Source: a virus. Taken from it: a stretch of DNA of 64,000 nucleotides. Positions 31,814 to 40,501 of the stretch are shown here, one piece after another. Numbering within the stretch: the stretch's first letter is position 1; each line of letters begins with the position of its first letter. The position numbers were made by a program, and so were the translations under genes. Location of the stretch: positions 1 through 64,000 of the IMG/VR virus record IMGVR_UViG_3300044684_000361; one strand, written 5' to 3'. The notes beneath the pieces are model-generated. The model made no database searches and had not been told where the DNA came from. It saw nothing but the letters and a program-made list of their open reading frames with translations.

Positions 31814-33048
31814 CAGAAGATGATCCCCCAGATCGTGGAATCCTCGGACGACAGGACGCCCAAGGCGCTTTGGGCCGCTGCCTGATTGGCGGCAGTGAAG
31901 ACCGCTACGCCAACCGTCGTGCCGCCCAGATTGGTGAGCGCATTACTTGGGGTGGTCGCGCCGGTTCCTCCCTGGGAGACCGCCAGCGGAATACCGATAC
32001 CAGCGGTGGCCGCATTCACAACGTTGGTGCCGTCGCAGTAAAGGATGAACCGGGCGGCGGAGGTGATCGTAAACTGGGTACTCCCACTGATCTGGGCGCT
32101 GGTGCCAATCCCGAGCGTCCCGCCGCTGGTCTGGTTATCGACCCAATACTGCTGTACCGTGGTAGGGACCTGAATGTTGGTGTTCCCCGCCAAAGCCCCC
32201 GTGAATCGATAGGCGACCTTGTTCTGCAGGTTCGAGGGCAGCACGTAGGTCCCGCTTTGCCCTGCGAGATTCACCACTTGGAAGTTGAAGATATTGGTGT
32301 TGATCGATCCCAAGCCGATCGTCCACCAGCCCGTTCCATCCGTGACCAGAAAGCATGAGTCATTGACATTCATCGAAAGGCTATTCGCCCCATTGATGAG
32401 ATCAGACCCGTTAGGGGCAATGGTAAGGGTGCCGGAGCCAGAATTACGGACTTGGATGTAGAAGTTCGACCCCACCGCGAGAGCGGCCGGAAGCGTGATC
32501 GTGCCGGCGCCGCCCACCCAGTTGAGGAGGTTATCCCGATCATTGACGCCCACCGTGTAAGCGGCATTGAGCGTCGTAACGGCCATCACCTGCTGCAGGA
32601 AGGGACCGTTCGCACTCAATCCCGCCCCAGCCAAGGCCGCCGCATTGGCGGCCGAAGTTCCGGCACCAAACTGGAACGTGAGCCACGTCCCATTGGCAGT
32701 GAGATTGTTGGTGAGCGCGAAGTAGATCGCAGCGCCTGGGTTGATGCTGGCAATCGTATTGCCCAGGTTATCGGCCACTGTGAAAGCAGTCGATCCGGAA
32801 TTGAAGACTAGAGCCTTCTCACCCAGCGAAGTATTCGTGGCGGCCGGCATCTGCAGCGTGCAGCCCGTGCCCAGCGGCGTGATATTCATCAGCTCCGCGA
32901 GCACATTCGAGTTGGCCGGGAAGTTATCCGTAGCCCACTGCAATTGCGTGGTGGTCCCTGCGATCAGGGAGTACGCCGTAAAGGTTGTCGGGCTCGGAAG
33001 AATCGTGAGCCCGTTCGTCAGTGGTGAACCATAGCCTTGCCCAGCCAT
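31813..33048 (-). CDS. Tail fibre protein
   Basis: The 411-residue protein has a beta-structured repetitive body (VGGAGTITLPAALAVGSNFY is typical). The C-terminus has AVSQGGTGATTPSNALTNLG, a hinge phrase found near the C-termini of many phage tail fibres. It probably trimerises and binds the host surface. Confidence 0.78.
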   Translation of the reverse strand: MAGQGYGSPLTNGLTILPSPTTFTAYSLIAGTTTQLQWATDNFPANSNVLAELMNITPLGTGCTLQMPAATNTSLGEKALVFNSGSTAFTVADNLGNTIASINPGAAIYFALTNNLTANGTWLTFQFGAGTSAANAAALAGAGLSANGPFLQQVMAVTTLNAAYTVGVNDRDNLLNWVGGAGTITLPAALAVGSNFYIQVRNSGSGTLTIAPNGSDLINGANSLSMNVNDSCFLVTDGTGWWTIGLGSINTNIFNFQVVNLAGQSGTYVLPSNLQNKVAYRFTGALAGNTNIQVPTTVQQYWVDNQTSGGTLGIGTSAQISGSTQFTITSAARFILYCDGTNVVNAATAGIGIPLAVSQGGTGATTPSNALTNLGGTTVGVAVFTAANQAAAQSALGVLSSEDSTIWGIIF

Positions 33049-33729
33049 TTACGGAGGCCCTCCAGTGGATACGCTTTGCCGTGTCTCAGTGGCGCGACCC
33101 ACGAGATCCTGAATGTCTTCATTTGAGAGAGCCTTCATGCCCTCATTGAAGAGGCCCTCCCAGACCGGTATACGCTCATCGTTCTTCAGAAACGGAGCGC
33201 ATTCAAGCAGGCTCGAATACAACAGAACCTCCGGGGCATAGATGCTGATCCAATTCTGCTGGTTCGCATTATCAAGGAGCGCTGGCATCTCCCAGAACAT
33301 CACCTCGAATGGATAGTTCTGATCTGGAGTGGGAGCAATCACCCAGTTGTTGTAATCATAATCAGCGAAGTAAAGCGGCGCGCCAGTCACCGAGTCATCC
33401 GGCCAGTGGCGACGAATGAACTCATATGACCGATTGAACATGGGCGTGCGCCTGGTGTACTGCCCCGTCTTCGGATTGAACCGGCCGAAGTTGAAGGAGA
33501 TGGTCTCACGCCATCGATCAGGCTTTGGCATGAGAGGCGTGCCGGCCGTGAAGTTGTTCGTAAGCGGCCTTTGGAATCCCAGGATCTTGACGCCACGGGA
33601 GATCCGTCGCTCAGCATTGTTGATGAGCTTCGGCAGCTGCTGGTAGACGATGGGGTCAGATACCTGACCGCGCTCCAGATAGTTCCGGATGTCTGCCTGC
33701 AGAGAATTGAATGTCATCCCGTCCGGCAT
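33049..33729 (-). CDS. Phage head-tail adaptor-like protein
   Basis: The 226-residue protein begins with a helical region (LQADIRNYLERGQV) followed by LINNAERRISRGVKILGF and later strand-rich parts. This layout matches the adaptor family that bridges portal and tail, related in spirit to T7 gp11 or P22 gp4. Family level is moderate. Confidence 0.6.
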   Translation of the reverse strand: MPDGMTFNSLQADIRNYLERGQVSDPIVYQQLPKLINNAERRISRGVKILGFQRPLTNNFTAGTPLMPKPDRWRETISFNFGRFNPKTGQYTRRTPMFNRSYEFIRRHWPDDSVTGAPLYFADYDYNNWVIAPTPDQNYPFEVMFWEMPALLDNANQQNWISIYAPEVLLYSSLLECAPFLKNDERIPVWEGLFNEGMKALSNEDIQDLVGRATETRQSVSTGGPP

Positions 33730-33732
33730 GGG

Positions 33733-33894
33733 TTACTCAGGCTTCTTGGCCTGTTCCTCCACCTGTTTGAGGATCGCTCCCTCCACAGGGCCGGCGATTT
33801 TATGAGGCAACTCGCCAAGACCGGTGACGAGAACTTGCAGCTCAAGCCCGGTCACGGCGAGCATGAATTTATCTTCTGGTTTGACTTCAATCAT
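33733..33894 (-). CDS. Small hypothetical protein in the gap before the cupin gene
   Basis: A 53-residue frame with an ATG at 33894 overlaps the cupin gene by 4 bases and ends 4 bases before the adaptor gene. It reads MIEVKPEDKFMLAVTGLELQ and ends with a helix. Its fit to the overlap chain supports it. Confidence 0.65.
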   Translation of the reverse strand: MIEVKPEDKFMLAVTGLELQVLVTGLGELPHKIAGPVEGAILKQVEEQAKKPE

Positions 33895-34214
33895 GGTTGA
33901 ACGTGTACTCCGATATCGTCTTTCACCTGATCGGCCAATTCTGCTGGCGGATCAAGAAGGAAATGGATGACCCTGGTGTGATCCTCCAGGGCCTGGATCT
34001 CATGCATGGCCGTGCCATCGAAATCAAATATCTCGCCGGCCAGGAGGATGTGCCTCAGATCACCGGATTGGACACTGACAGAGCCCTTGAGCACGACGAC
34101 GTTGTGACATAGCTCAGGCGTATGTTTATGAGAGGCAAGCGTGTCACCGGATGCATCAAACTCGTAACGCACCCCAACAAGCTTCCCGGAAACGTAATAT
34201 GAGTAATGAATCAT
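33891..34214 (-). CDS. Cupin-fold protein
   Basis: The 107-residue protein has SHKHTPELCHNVVVLKGSVS (about 28-47), the first cupin motif region with His29, His31 and Glu34. LLAGEIFDFDGTAMHEIQAL (about 57-76) holds the second-motif His71. These residues could bind a metal. The gene sits among tail genes; a role in carbohydrate modification or as a structural decoration is speculative. A second cupin-like gene is at 62356. Confidence 0.65.
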   Translation of the reverse strand: MIHYSYYVSGKLVGVRYEFDASGDTLASHKHTPELCHNVVVLKGSVSVQSGDLRHILLAGEIFDFDGTAMHEIQALEDHTRVIHFLLDPPAELADQVKDDIGVHVQP

Positions 34215-34846
34215 GTATATGAAAAGATGATTCCGCCAGCAGCTCCAACACCAGAGGTTCCAGCGCCAATGCCTGCCCCCGCTCCGCCTGCGCCGTAGGG
34301 ACCTCCATTGACGCCTGAAACAGCAGAGCCGCCATTACCGCCGCCTGATCCGGTGGTTCCTGAAGTGCCGGCCCCTCCCGTGGCATTAGCCGCATTGCCT
34401 CCCGAGGCTGTTCCGCCGCCTCCGCCGCCTCGGCCGTTGTTGTAAGCCTGGCCGCCCGAGCCGCCATTGCCTGTCAGCGTGGTGATGGACTTGGTCCCCG
34501 AGGAGACACTCGATCCATTGCCATTGTTGCCGTTTGCTGTGGCGCCGCTTACTCCTGCAACCTGACCCCCCACGGAATAGTTCAGGGTCAGATTCCAGTC
34601 AGGACCAGCCAGGGAAATAGAGGAGCGTGAGTAGCCTCCTGCGCCTCCGCCACCCCCTCCATTATTCGCGCAGAGGCTGCCTTGCCCGCCGCCACCAGAA
34701 GCCCCGCCACCCCAGACTTCGATCACGACGTTCTTCGCTCCTACCGGGATCGTGTCCGCTCCGGAACCGGAGGTATAAGTACGCTTGACCGGAGAGAAGG
34801 CCACGAACGGGAAAGCCCCCGCCAGGATGTTGAGGATGCCGGTCAT
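34211..34846 (-). CDS. Glycine-rich tail-tip or adhesin-like protein
   Basis: After about 70 residues of beta structure (KNVVIEVWGGGASGGGG), the rest of this 211-residue protein is very glycine-rich with runs such as GGGGGGAGG and ends GIIFSYT. Similar glycine-rich patches pack as polyglycine-II in phage adhesins (compare S16 gp38), and the same pattern occurs in many phage tail proteins. Receptor binding is likely. Confidence 0.68.
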   Translation of the reverse strand: MTGILNILAGAFPFVAFSPVKRTYTSGSGADTIPVGAKNVVIEVWGGGASGGGGQGSLCANNGGGGGGAGGYSRSSISLAGPDWNLTLNYSVGGQVAGVSGATANGNNGNGSSVSSGTKSITTLTGNGGSGGQAYNNGRGGGGGGTASGGNAANATGGAGTSGTTGSGGGNGGSAVSGVNGGPYGAGGAGAGIGAGTSGVGAAGGIIFSYT

Positions 34847-36222
34847 GAGAGGCCGGCTCCTGTGATCAAACAGGCGTTGGTTGATTGGAACTGAATCGTG
34901 GCGATTCCGACGCTAGTTAAAGTCCGGCTGCCGTTTGTCGTGCCATTCCCAGCCCAGTACATTGTCATCCCGCCGCCCGGGGCGATCGTGTAGTTGTTCG
35001 TACTGTTGAGAGCTGTAATGGTCACAACGTCTCCAGCGCTGAAGACGTTGGCGGGCACGGTGATGGTCGATCCAGCTACTCCGACCTGCTGGATTTCCTT
35101 GCCACGATCAGAGAGACCCAGCGTGTAGTTACCAGAAACTTGATTGACAGGAGTTCCGAGCCAGCCCAGGGTCCATGCGCTTCCGCCCGCATCTTGTGCC
35201 TGGACAGTGCCCTTGAAGAGGGACACGTTGGAGCTACTGATGTACAGCGCCTCCGTGCCAGCATTGATTACCAGGGCAAGTCCAGCCTGTCCACGGATCG
35301 CGATATCGCCAATCGTCCCCGATGACAGCGCATTCCGATCTCCTATATAACCAAACGATGTTCCATTGCGCTGGAATGCTATATACGGTGGGGCAGTGGA
35401 GCTGACAGCCAGTGCCTGTCCCTGGTTGCTGTTGATCTGCGTAATCGACGAGGTGATACTCAGTGGAGGATAGGTACCGTTATTGCCAATCCACGTTGAG
35501 CCATCACCAAAGATCCTGAAGAAGGAAATGGTAGCAGCCCGATTGAGAACGTAGAAAGCCGTATCACTTGCAGAGGTGCCAGCTTCAACAAGAAGCCCAA
35601 AAGAAGCAGATCCCGCGTTGGCTCCGCTGACAAAGGTGGTCCAGTTGCCTACTGGACCGTTTGCAGTGATCGGAATTCCGCCCCCTGGATTGAAGGTCCA
35701 AGGGCCATTTACCGATCCAGATCCAGTGCCGAGGAAATTGAAGGTTGGATTGTTGGTGGTATCGCCAAAGGAATATAGCGCGGCGCTCACCACCATCTGG
35801 GCACCACCGGTACCTCCATTTGGGGCGAAAACGATAGACCCATTATCCGATGAGAGATAGATGTTCTGGTCGCGAGAGTCGGCGTCGCCAAGGTATCCAG
35901 TCCGGATGTTGTTCGAATCACGGAAGGCCAGGTAAGCGATATTGGCCGAGCCTGCTGCCGCTCCTTTCAAAGAGACCAGTTCCCCGCCAGAAGGGCCCGT
36001 AACGGCAAGGGTCCGATTGGCAGCAACCAGACCATTGACCGTGACTGTCCCGGTGCCCAGAAAGTTGACCGGCAGGTTGTCGTTGGCATTGCCGAAGGTA
36101 AGCCCGTTTTCGGATGCCACAATCAGTCCCTGGCCTGATACCCGATTCACCAGAGAGAAATTTCCGACCCAGCGAACTACCGGATTGCCCCCGGAAGCCG
36201 GGCCTTGGAATTTCATACTCAT
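34843..36222 (-). CDS. Tail fibre or spike protein
   Basis: The 459-residue beta-rich protein repeats phrases of Gly, Asn and Ser. FGNANDNLPVNFLGTGTVTV (about 46-65) is echoed later by FGDTTNNPTFNFLGTGSGSV (about 148-167), a visible internal duplication. No enzymatic motif is seen. It follows the glycine-rich gene with a 4-base overlap. Confidence 0.62.
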   Translation of the reverse strand: MSMKFQGPASGGNPVVRWVGNFSLVNRVSGQGLIVASENGLTFGNANDNLPVNFLGTGTVTVNGLVAANRTLAVTGPSGGELVSLKGAAAGSANIAYLAFRDSNNIRTGYLGDADSRDQNIYLSSDNGSIVFAPNGGTGGAQMVVSAALYSFGDTTNNPTFNFLGTGSGSVNGPWTFNPGGGIPITANGPVGNWTTFVSGANAGSASFGLLVEAGTSASDTAFYVLNRAATISFFRIFGDGSTWIGNNGTYPPLSITSSITQINSNQGQALAVSSTAPPYIAFQRNGTSFGYIGDRNALSSGTIGDIAIRGQAGLALVINAGTEALYISSSNVSLFKGTVQAQDAGGSAWTLGWLGTPVNQVSGNYTLGLSDRGKEIQQVGVAGSTITVPANVFSAGDVVTITALNSTNNYTIAPGGGMTMYWAGNGTTNGSRTLTSVGIATIQFQSTNACLITGAGLS

Positions 36223-36563
36223 GTGATTTCAGCCACCGACATGGTGATATCCAATGAACTGGCAAGGCTGGAAGCCGCCTGGACAACATTAGTGGCATTC
36301 AATGTGAGCCTATTCCCCTCGTCAGCGAGCGTGAGGGACCCCCCGGGCAAAATTGAGCCTCCACTAACCAGAAAAGTCCCATTCTGAGTATCACTGCCTG
36401 GAGAGATCGATACGCTCACCGTGATGGTAGAACCAGATCGGTTGACGCAAAGCAACCCTGTGATCACAACTCCCGTTGTTACACTTGGGGCCGTGTAGTT
36501 GCCCACATTGACCGTGCTCGTACCAATGGCTGAAGAGCGCAGACTGCGAAGAACAGTTGACAT
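36219..36563 (-). CDS. Small structural protein
   Basis: The 114-residue beta-rich protein overlaps its neighbour by 4 bases. It contains a strand-like run TGVVITGLLCVNRSGSTITV. It is probably a minor tail component. Confidence 0.55.
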   Translation of the reverse strand: MSTVLRSLRSSAIGTSTVNVGNYTAPSVTTGVVITGLLCVNRSGSTITVSVSISPGSDTQNGTFLVSGGSILPGGSLTLADEGNRLTLNATNVVQAASSLASSLDITMSVAEIT

Positions 36564-36564
36564 A

Positions 36565-36885
36565 TCAGGTTCCTGGGATAAAGGTCACGCCATCAGGCGA
36601 TACGGAGTCAGCTGGGGGCCAGCCAGGATTTTCCGGAGCAGTTGTAGGAAGTGGCGTGGCCACGGGGGAGTCGGGGCGCACAAACTCCAGCGTGATGTTG
36701 TCCGGCTCACGAGGTGGCAGACGATAGGGATCGTACTCATCCACATCGTCGTTCTTCATGCAGACCTTGAGGCCTGGATAGTTCGGATCATCCACCAACT
36801 CATCCAGCGGGAACTTGAGCCCGCAGCGGGCACACAGTCCGATGCCGTAAGAAGGATGATTGCGAGGATCGATGAAGCGTGGCAT
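36565..36885 (-). CDS. Conserved phage protein with CxxC site
   Basis: The 106-residue protein has CARCGLKFPLDELVDDPNYP near residues 18-37 and a later Cys near VCMKNDDVDEYDPYRLPPR. I recall the arrangement from a phage protein family near the tail genes. The zinc-knuckle-like site may bind metal. The role is unknown. Confidence 0.68.
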   Translation of the reverse strand: MPRFIDPRNHPSYGIGLCARCGLKFPLDELVDDPNYPGLKVCMKNDDVDEYDPYRLPPREPDNITLEFVRPDSPVATPLPTTAPENPGWPPADSVSPDGVTFIPGT

Positions 36886-36887
36886 GG

Positions 36888-38354
36888 CTACCTCGTATAG
36901 CAGTAGATACGCGGTTGGATGCGCATGGGAGCGTTCTCACGCTCTTCCATTCGGGCGTTATTCAAGCTGCGCTCGGCCTTGGCCTCCAAGATCGGGATGA
37001 GCTGAGGGGAGACTTCCTGAATCACATAGGCCAGGCGCTTGGCGAGGCCATCCACGATCGCCTCCAGCCATCGGTTGGGCACATCCACTCGTTGGGCGAG
37101 ATCCCCGAGATCCATGATCTGGCGGTGCCGCCAGATCACAAGGCAAGCGTTGTTCTGCTCATTGAGTCCTGGGGTGGGCCACAGACGCATGATGGGCCAG
37201 GGCTCCTGGCGGTCCAGCCAATACTGGAATGGGCGGCTCTCGAAGAAGGTATTATTCAGGTTCGCGAAATCATCCCTGGAATAGGGGGCCAATGGAACCT
37301 GAAAGAGGGTCTGATAGAACGCCACATTGGATGTCAACAGCTGACCCGCCGCCAGAGGATTCGGCGGAACGGGATCGGCGACGATTGACCAGCTCAACGC
37401 GGTGGGCGCTCCGTCCAGATCAACCAGGGTTGTCTGACCTGCGGACGCATTGGGTTGGGAGGAAGCTACCAATTGGCCATCCGCCCAGACTTGTATGGGG
37501 ACAGCCGGACCCGCCCAAGTAACCCCCACGGTATTGATCCGGATCGGGGTGGCTGCCGTGTACGTGGTCGCGGCACTCGACTGTAGCGCACTCTGCTGGC
37601 GCAGATTGGCGTTGAGGACATCGATCGTGCCGGCCGGCATGGGCACTGCCGCCAAGTGCGCGGTGAATGGCAATACCTGTATGTCAACCGCAAAGAGCTG
37701 CGGGCCGCGATTGGCAAGCTCTGAGGTGAGGAGCATGAACAGCTCCTCACGGGCAATCCGGATCATCTCTTCGGAGATGATCGACGTACGGATCTTGCAG
37801 CGATTGAAGGCGCGCTCAATCACTTGCGTGAGATTCAACGTCTCCTGGCCGATCACCCCGCTGGTGGTGATCACCTGAGCCTGGGCGTTCCCATCGGCGA
37901 AGAAAGTCGGCGCGGCATACACGCTAGTTGTGCCGCCTGAGAGGATCGTAGGAGGCACAGGGAAGGTGCTATTGGCTCCTATGACATGGAGCGCCCCTGC
38001 CACCCCCGTGGTATCCGTGCCGAAGGTGAAGCCTCCAGAACTCTGGGGCGCGAACAGAACGATCTGGTAGGCCTGGCCAGCAATGACCGGGGTCGCTGTC
38101 ACCCGAAAGGCCGTAAGCCCTGCGTTGGGCTGTACGGTGATTGGAGCGGAATACACCAATAGCTGCTGGACGCCATCATAGAGCGCCATGACAAACTGCT
38201 GAGCAGAGGCAGGATTCAGGTAAGCATAGAGGGTGGAGACCGTCCCCGAGGACGTGGCGATGAACGGGATCGGCGCAAGGTATGCCCCATCAGAGCCGGA
38301 GGGCCCCGTTGAGGTATAGGTGGAGAAGGTTGGGTCGCCGCAGAGTACGGTCAC
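36888..38354 (-). CDS. Large tail or connector structural protein
   Basis: The 488-residue protein starts at GTG 38354. The first 155 residues are beta-rich and fibre-like. After that, VIERAFNRCKIRTSIISEEM starts a helical part with ELFMLLTSELANRG, and the C-terminal third is helix-rich (RWLEAIVDGLAKRLAYVI). This mix fits a connector or baseplate component. It may be two proteins fused. Confidence 0.55.
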   Translation of the reverse strand: MTVLCGDPTFSTYTSTGPSGSDGAYLAPIPFIATSSGTVSTLYAYLNPASAQQFVMALYDGVQQLLVYSAPITVQPNAGLTAFRVTATPVIAGQAYQIVLFAPQSSGGFTFGTDTTGVAGALHVIGANSTFPVPPTILSGGTTSVYAAPTFFADGNAQAQVITTSGVIGQETLNLTQVIERAFNRCKIRTSIISEEMIRIAREELFMLLTSELANRGPQLFAVDIQVLPFTAHLAAVPMPAGTIDVLNANLRQQSALQSSAATTYTAATPIRINTVGVTWAGPAVPIQVWADGQLVASSQPNASAGQTTLVDLDGAPTALSWSIVADPVPPNPLAAGQLLTSNVAFYQTLFQVPLAPYSRDDFANLNNTFFESRPFQYWLDRQEPWPIMRLWPTPGLNEQNNACLVIWRHRQIMDLGDLAQRVDVPNRWLEAIVDGLAKRLAYVIQEVSPQLIPILEAKAERSLNNARMEERENAPMRIQPRIYCYTR

Positions 38355-38427
38355 GAAAGCGCCTCAATGATGGATACACTGAGGCCGCTCAACCCGAGGG
38401 GAACATGCCCGCGAAAGCTAGCGGACT

Positions 38428-39372
38428 TTACCCGATAACATCATCCGGATGCACCCTCCAGGGCTGGTAGCCGATGTTCAACCGGACATCTGTCACAGCC
38501 CGCATGGGCACCAGCGGGATGAATGAGCCACCAATCCCCTGCATCTCAAAGAGGGAGTTGCTGATGGAGAGCCCGGCCAAGGCCCCCACTCCAACAATCG
38601 AGCCATAGACCGTACTGGAAGAGGCCAGGAAGCCCGGGATCGATCCAGCCGGAACGAATTGGAGATTGCCATAGGTCGTTGTGGTGATCGGAGTGAGCCC
38701 GAACAGGGCTCCTGCCCCCACAAGTTGCCCATAGGCTACAGACTGGCTCTGAAGCGTCTGCCCATAGATAAAGGCGACGAGGGCCGACGAATTGCTCGTA
38801 TCTCCCGGAGGAGATACGAACTGATTCATATTGAGCGGAGAGGCAAGTCCAGGCCCTGGAGCCGGGATAAAGCCAACCAACGGGGGGCTCGGAATAAGAG
38901 CCCCTGAGATCAGCGATCCGGAGGCGATGACTCCAGACAGCGGCCCAACCGTGGTAGGAGGCGAATAGGACAGCGGGGGCCCGAAGAACAGGAAATCCCC
39001 GCGAGGCTGGGCGCCTCGACCCGGTGGGTCCGGTATCCATCCATCATTGACCTGCGTGACGTTCTGTCCCTGGGCAGATCGGAACAGAAACAGTAGCGCC
39101 GTGCGATCCGGCTGCCTCGGGAAATCCGGGCTCTCAACCAAAACAACTTGGTTGTACGGCCACAGAGCCTGTCCATTGGGTACCTGAAAGCCAATCAGGT
39201 TGCCCAGGACAGTCGAAGAGGAAACCAGGGTCCCATTGATGGGACCATTCGGCGTCACGGTCTGCCGGAAAGCCTGCAGCGCCTGCGTCGAGTTGTAGCG
39301 GGCATCCGCCCAGCCATCCCCCTGGACCAGCACGGTGCTGGTGACGGGGTACAGCACCATGCCAGAGGCCAT
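38428..39372 (-). CDS. Structural protein
   Basis: The 314-residue protein is rich in Gly, Pro, Ser and Val with no enzymatic motif. Repeated phrases include GQLVGAGALFGL and GSIVGVGALAGL. A beta-structured virion protein is likely. A 73-base gap with two small imperfect hairpins separates it from the connector gene. Confidence 0.55.
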   Translation of the reverse strand: MASGMVLYPVTSTVLVQGDGWADARYNSTQALQAFRQTVTPNGPINGTLVSSSTVLGNLIGFQVPNGQALWPYNQVVLVESPDFPRQPDRTALLFLFRSAQGQNVTQVNDGWIPDPPGRGAQPRGDFLFFGPPLSYSPPTTVGPLSGVIASGSLISGALIPSPPLVGFIPAPGPGLASPLNMNQFVSPPGDTSNSSALVAFIYGQTLQSQSVAYGQLVGAGALFGLTPITTTTYGNLQFVPAGSIPGFLASSSTVYGSIVGVGALAGLSISNSLFEMQGIGGSFIPLVPMRAVTDVRLNIGYQPWRVHPDDVIG

Positions 39373-39392
39373 AAGGGGGCTACCTCAAGGGA

Positions 39393-39869
39393 TCAGATTT
39401 CCTCGAAATAGACTTCTGACGAGGCGCTGTAAGAGGCCCCGGGAGCGGCCACCAGCGTCAGATTCCACCGCGAGCCTCCGGAGATCGGAATTCTCTGATC
39501 CGGAGTAAAGATGCGCTCGTATGGGACGATGATCGAGACCAGATCAGAGCCCCAGGCGTTGCCTGCCGTGCCGGGTGTGGTCACGCCTGAATTGCAGGTC
39601 GTGGCTGCCGCAACCGTGTTACGGCGATTGACAGCCCGAGGGGTCTGGCCCGTACCGCCCGAACCTGTGGTACTGCGTTGCTGCATCTGCAGGCGAATGC
39701 GCACATCCTGCGCAACACCTGAAGTGATCGTGGGGGAGACGGTAAAGCGAACCGAATGGATGAGGATCGAGACGCCCGCTGCGGCCACGAACTCCCAGAT
39801 GTCCTGTACGGCATTGGTGACCGTCAGGTTCTCGAATCCCACTACGTAAAGCAAACCGGAAGCGGCCAT
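39393..39869 (-). CDS. Structural protein, tail or decoration
   Basis: The 158-residue beta-rich protein contains SVRFTVSPTITSG and ends SASSEVYFEEI. Size and beta content suggest a decoration or tail-tube-associated protein; no family is recognised. Confidence 0.5.
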   Translation of the reverse strand: MAASGLLYVVGFENLTVTNAVQDIWEFVAAAGVSILIHSVRFTVSPTITSGVAQDVRIRLQMQQRSTTGSGGTGQTPRAVNRRNTVAAATTCNSGVTTPGTAGNAWGSDLVSIIVPYERIFTPDQRIPISGGSRWNLTLVAAPGASYSASSEVYFEEI

Positions 39870-39877
39870 ACTAACCT

Positions 39878-40501
39878 CTAGGTATAGACAAACCTGTAAG
39901 TTGGAATCGTAATAATTCCAAAAGTATTCGTGGCGACGACCCCAGTTCCTGTGAACTGGGAAAGATACAAACTGTTGTTGTTGAACGGCTCAAATCCACC
40001 CCCGGCTGCCAGGGACGCCTCCCCGGTATAGGTCGTGGTGGTATTCGCGTTGAAGGTGACGGAGGAGCCATTCTGGAGAGCTGTAATGGTCGCGGTGCCG
40101 CCACTGATGGATACCGTGACAGACCAAACGTCATTGTTTGCCCGAGTGATACTGGTAGACGAGCTGATATTCGTCTCCAACCCGGTTGGATCCCAGGTCA
40201 CTACGTGCGAGGTGAAAGCACCAACAACGATCCCAAGTCCAGCCCCGGCATTTACTCCAGAGCGAACCAACGCGCCTAGAACGATGTCATCACCATTGCT
40301 CGCCCCTCCAGAGGCGATGGTGAAGGTAGTCGTGATTGTCGACCCGTAGGTGGCATTGTGGGCAAAGCATGCATACGTGCCTGCCGCACTCGCGCGCCAC
40401 CCGGTCGCATCTGACTTGATCGTGGAAACCGGGATAATCACATTGGCCGGAGTCCAGGGATTATTGGTCGTTCCAGGGGCGTTTAAGGTGAAATCGGCCA
40501 T
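39878..40501 (-). CDS. Structural protein, jelly-roll-like
   Basis: The 207-residue beta-rich protein contains HVVTWDPTGLETNISSSTSI and VWSVTVSISGGTATITALQN. This pattern fits a carbohydrate-binding or jelly-roll module in a tail protein. Its stop overlaps the tailspike-like gene by 1 base. Confidence 0.55.
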   Translation of the reverse strand: MADFTLNAPGTTNNPWTPANVIIPVSTIKSDATGWRASAAGTYACFAHNATYGSTITTTFTIASGGASNGDDIVLGALVRSGVNAGAGLGIVVGAFTSHVVTWDPTGLETNISSSTSITRANNDVWSVTVSISGGTATITALQNGSSVTFNANTTTTYTGEASLAAGGGFEPFNNNSLYLSQFTGTGVVATNTFGIITIPTYRFVYT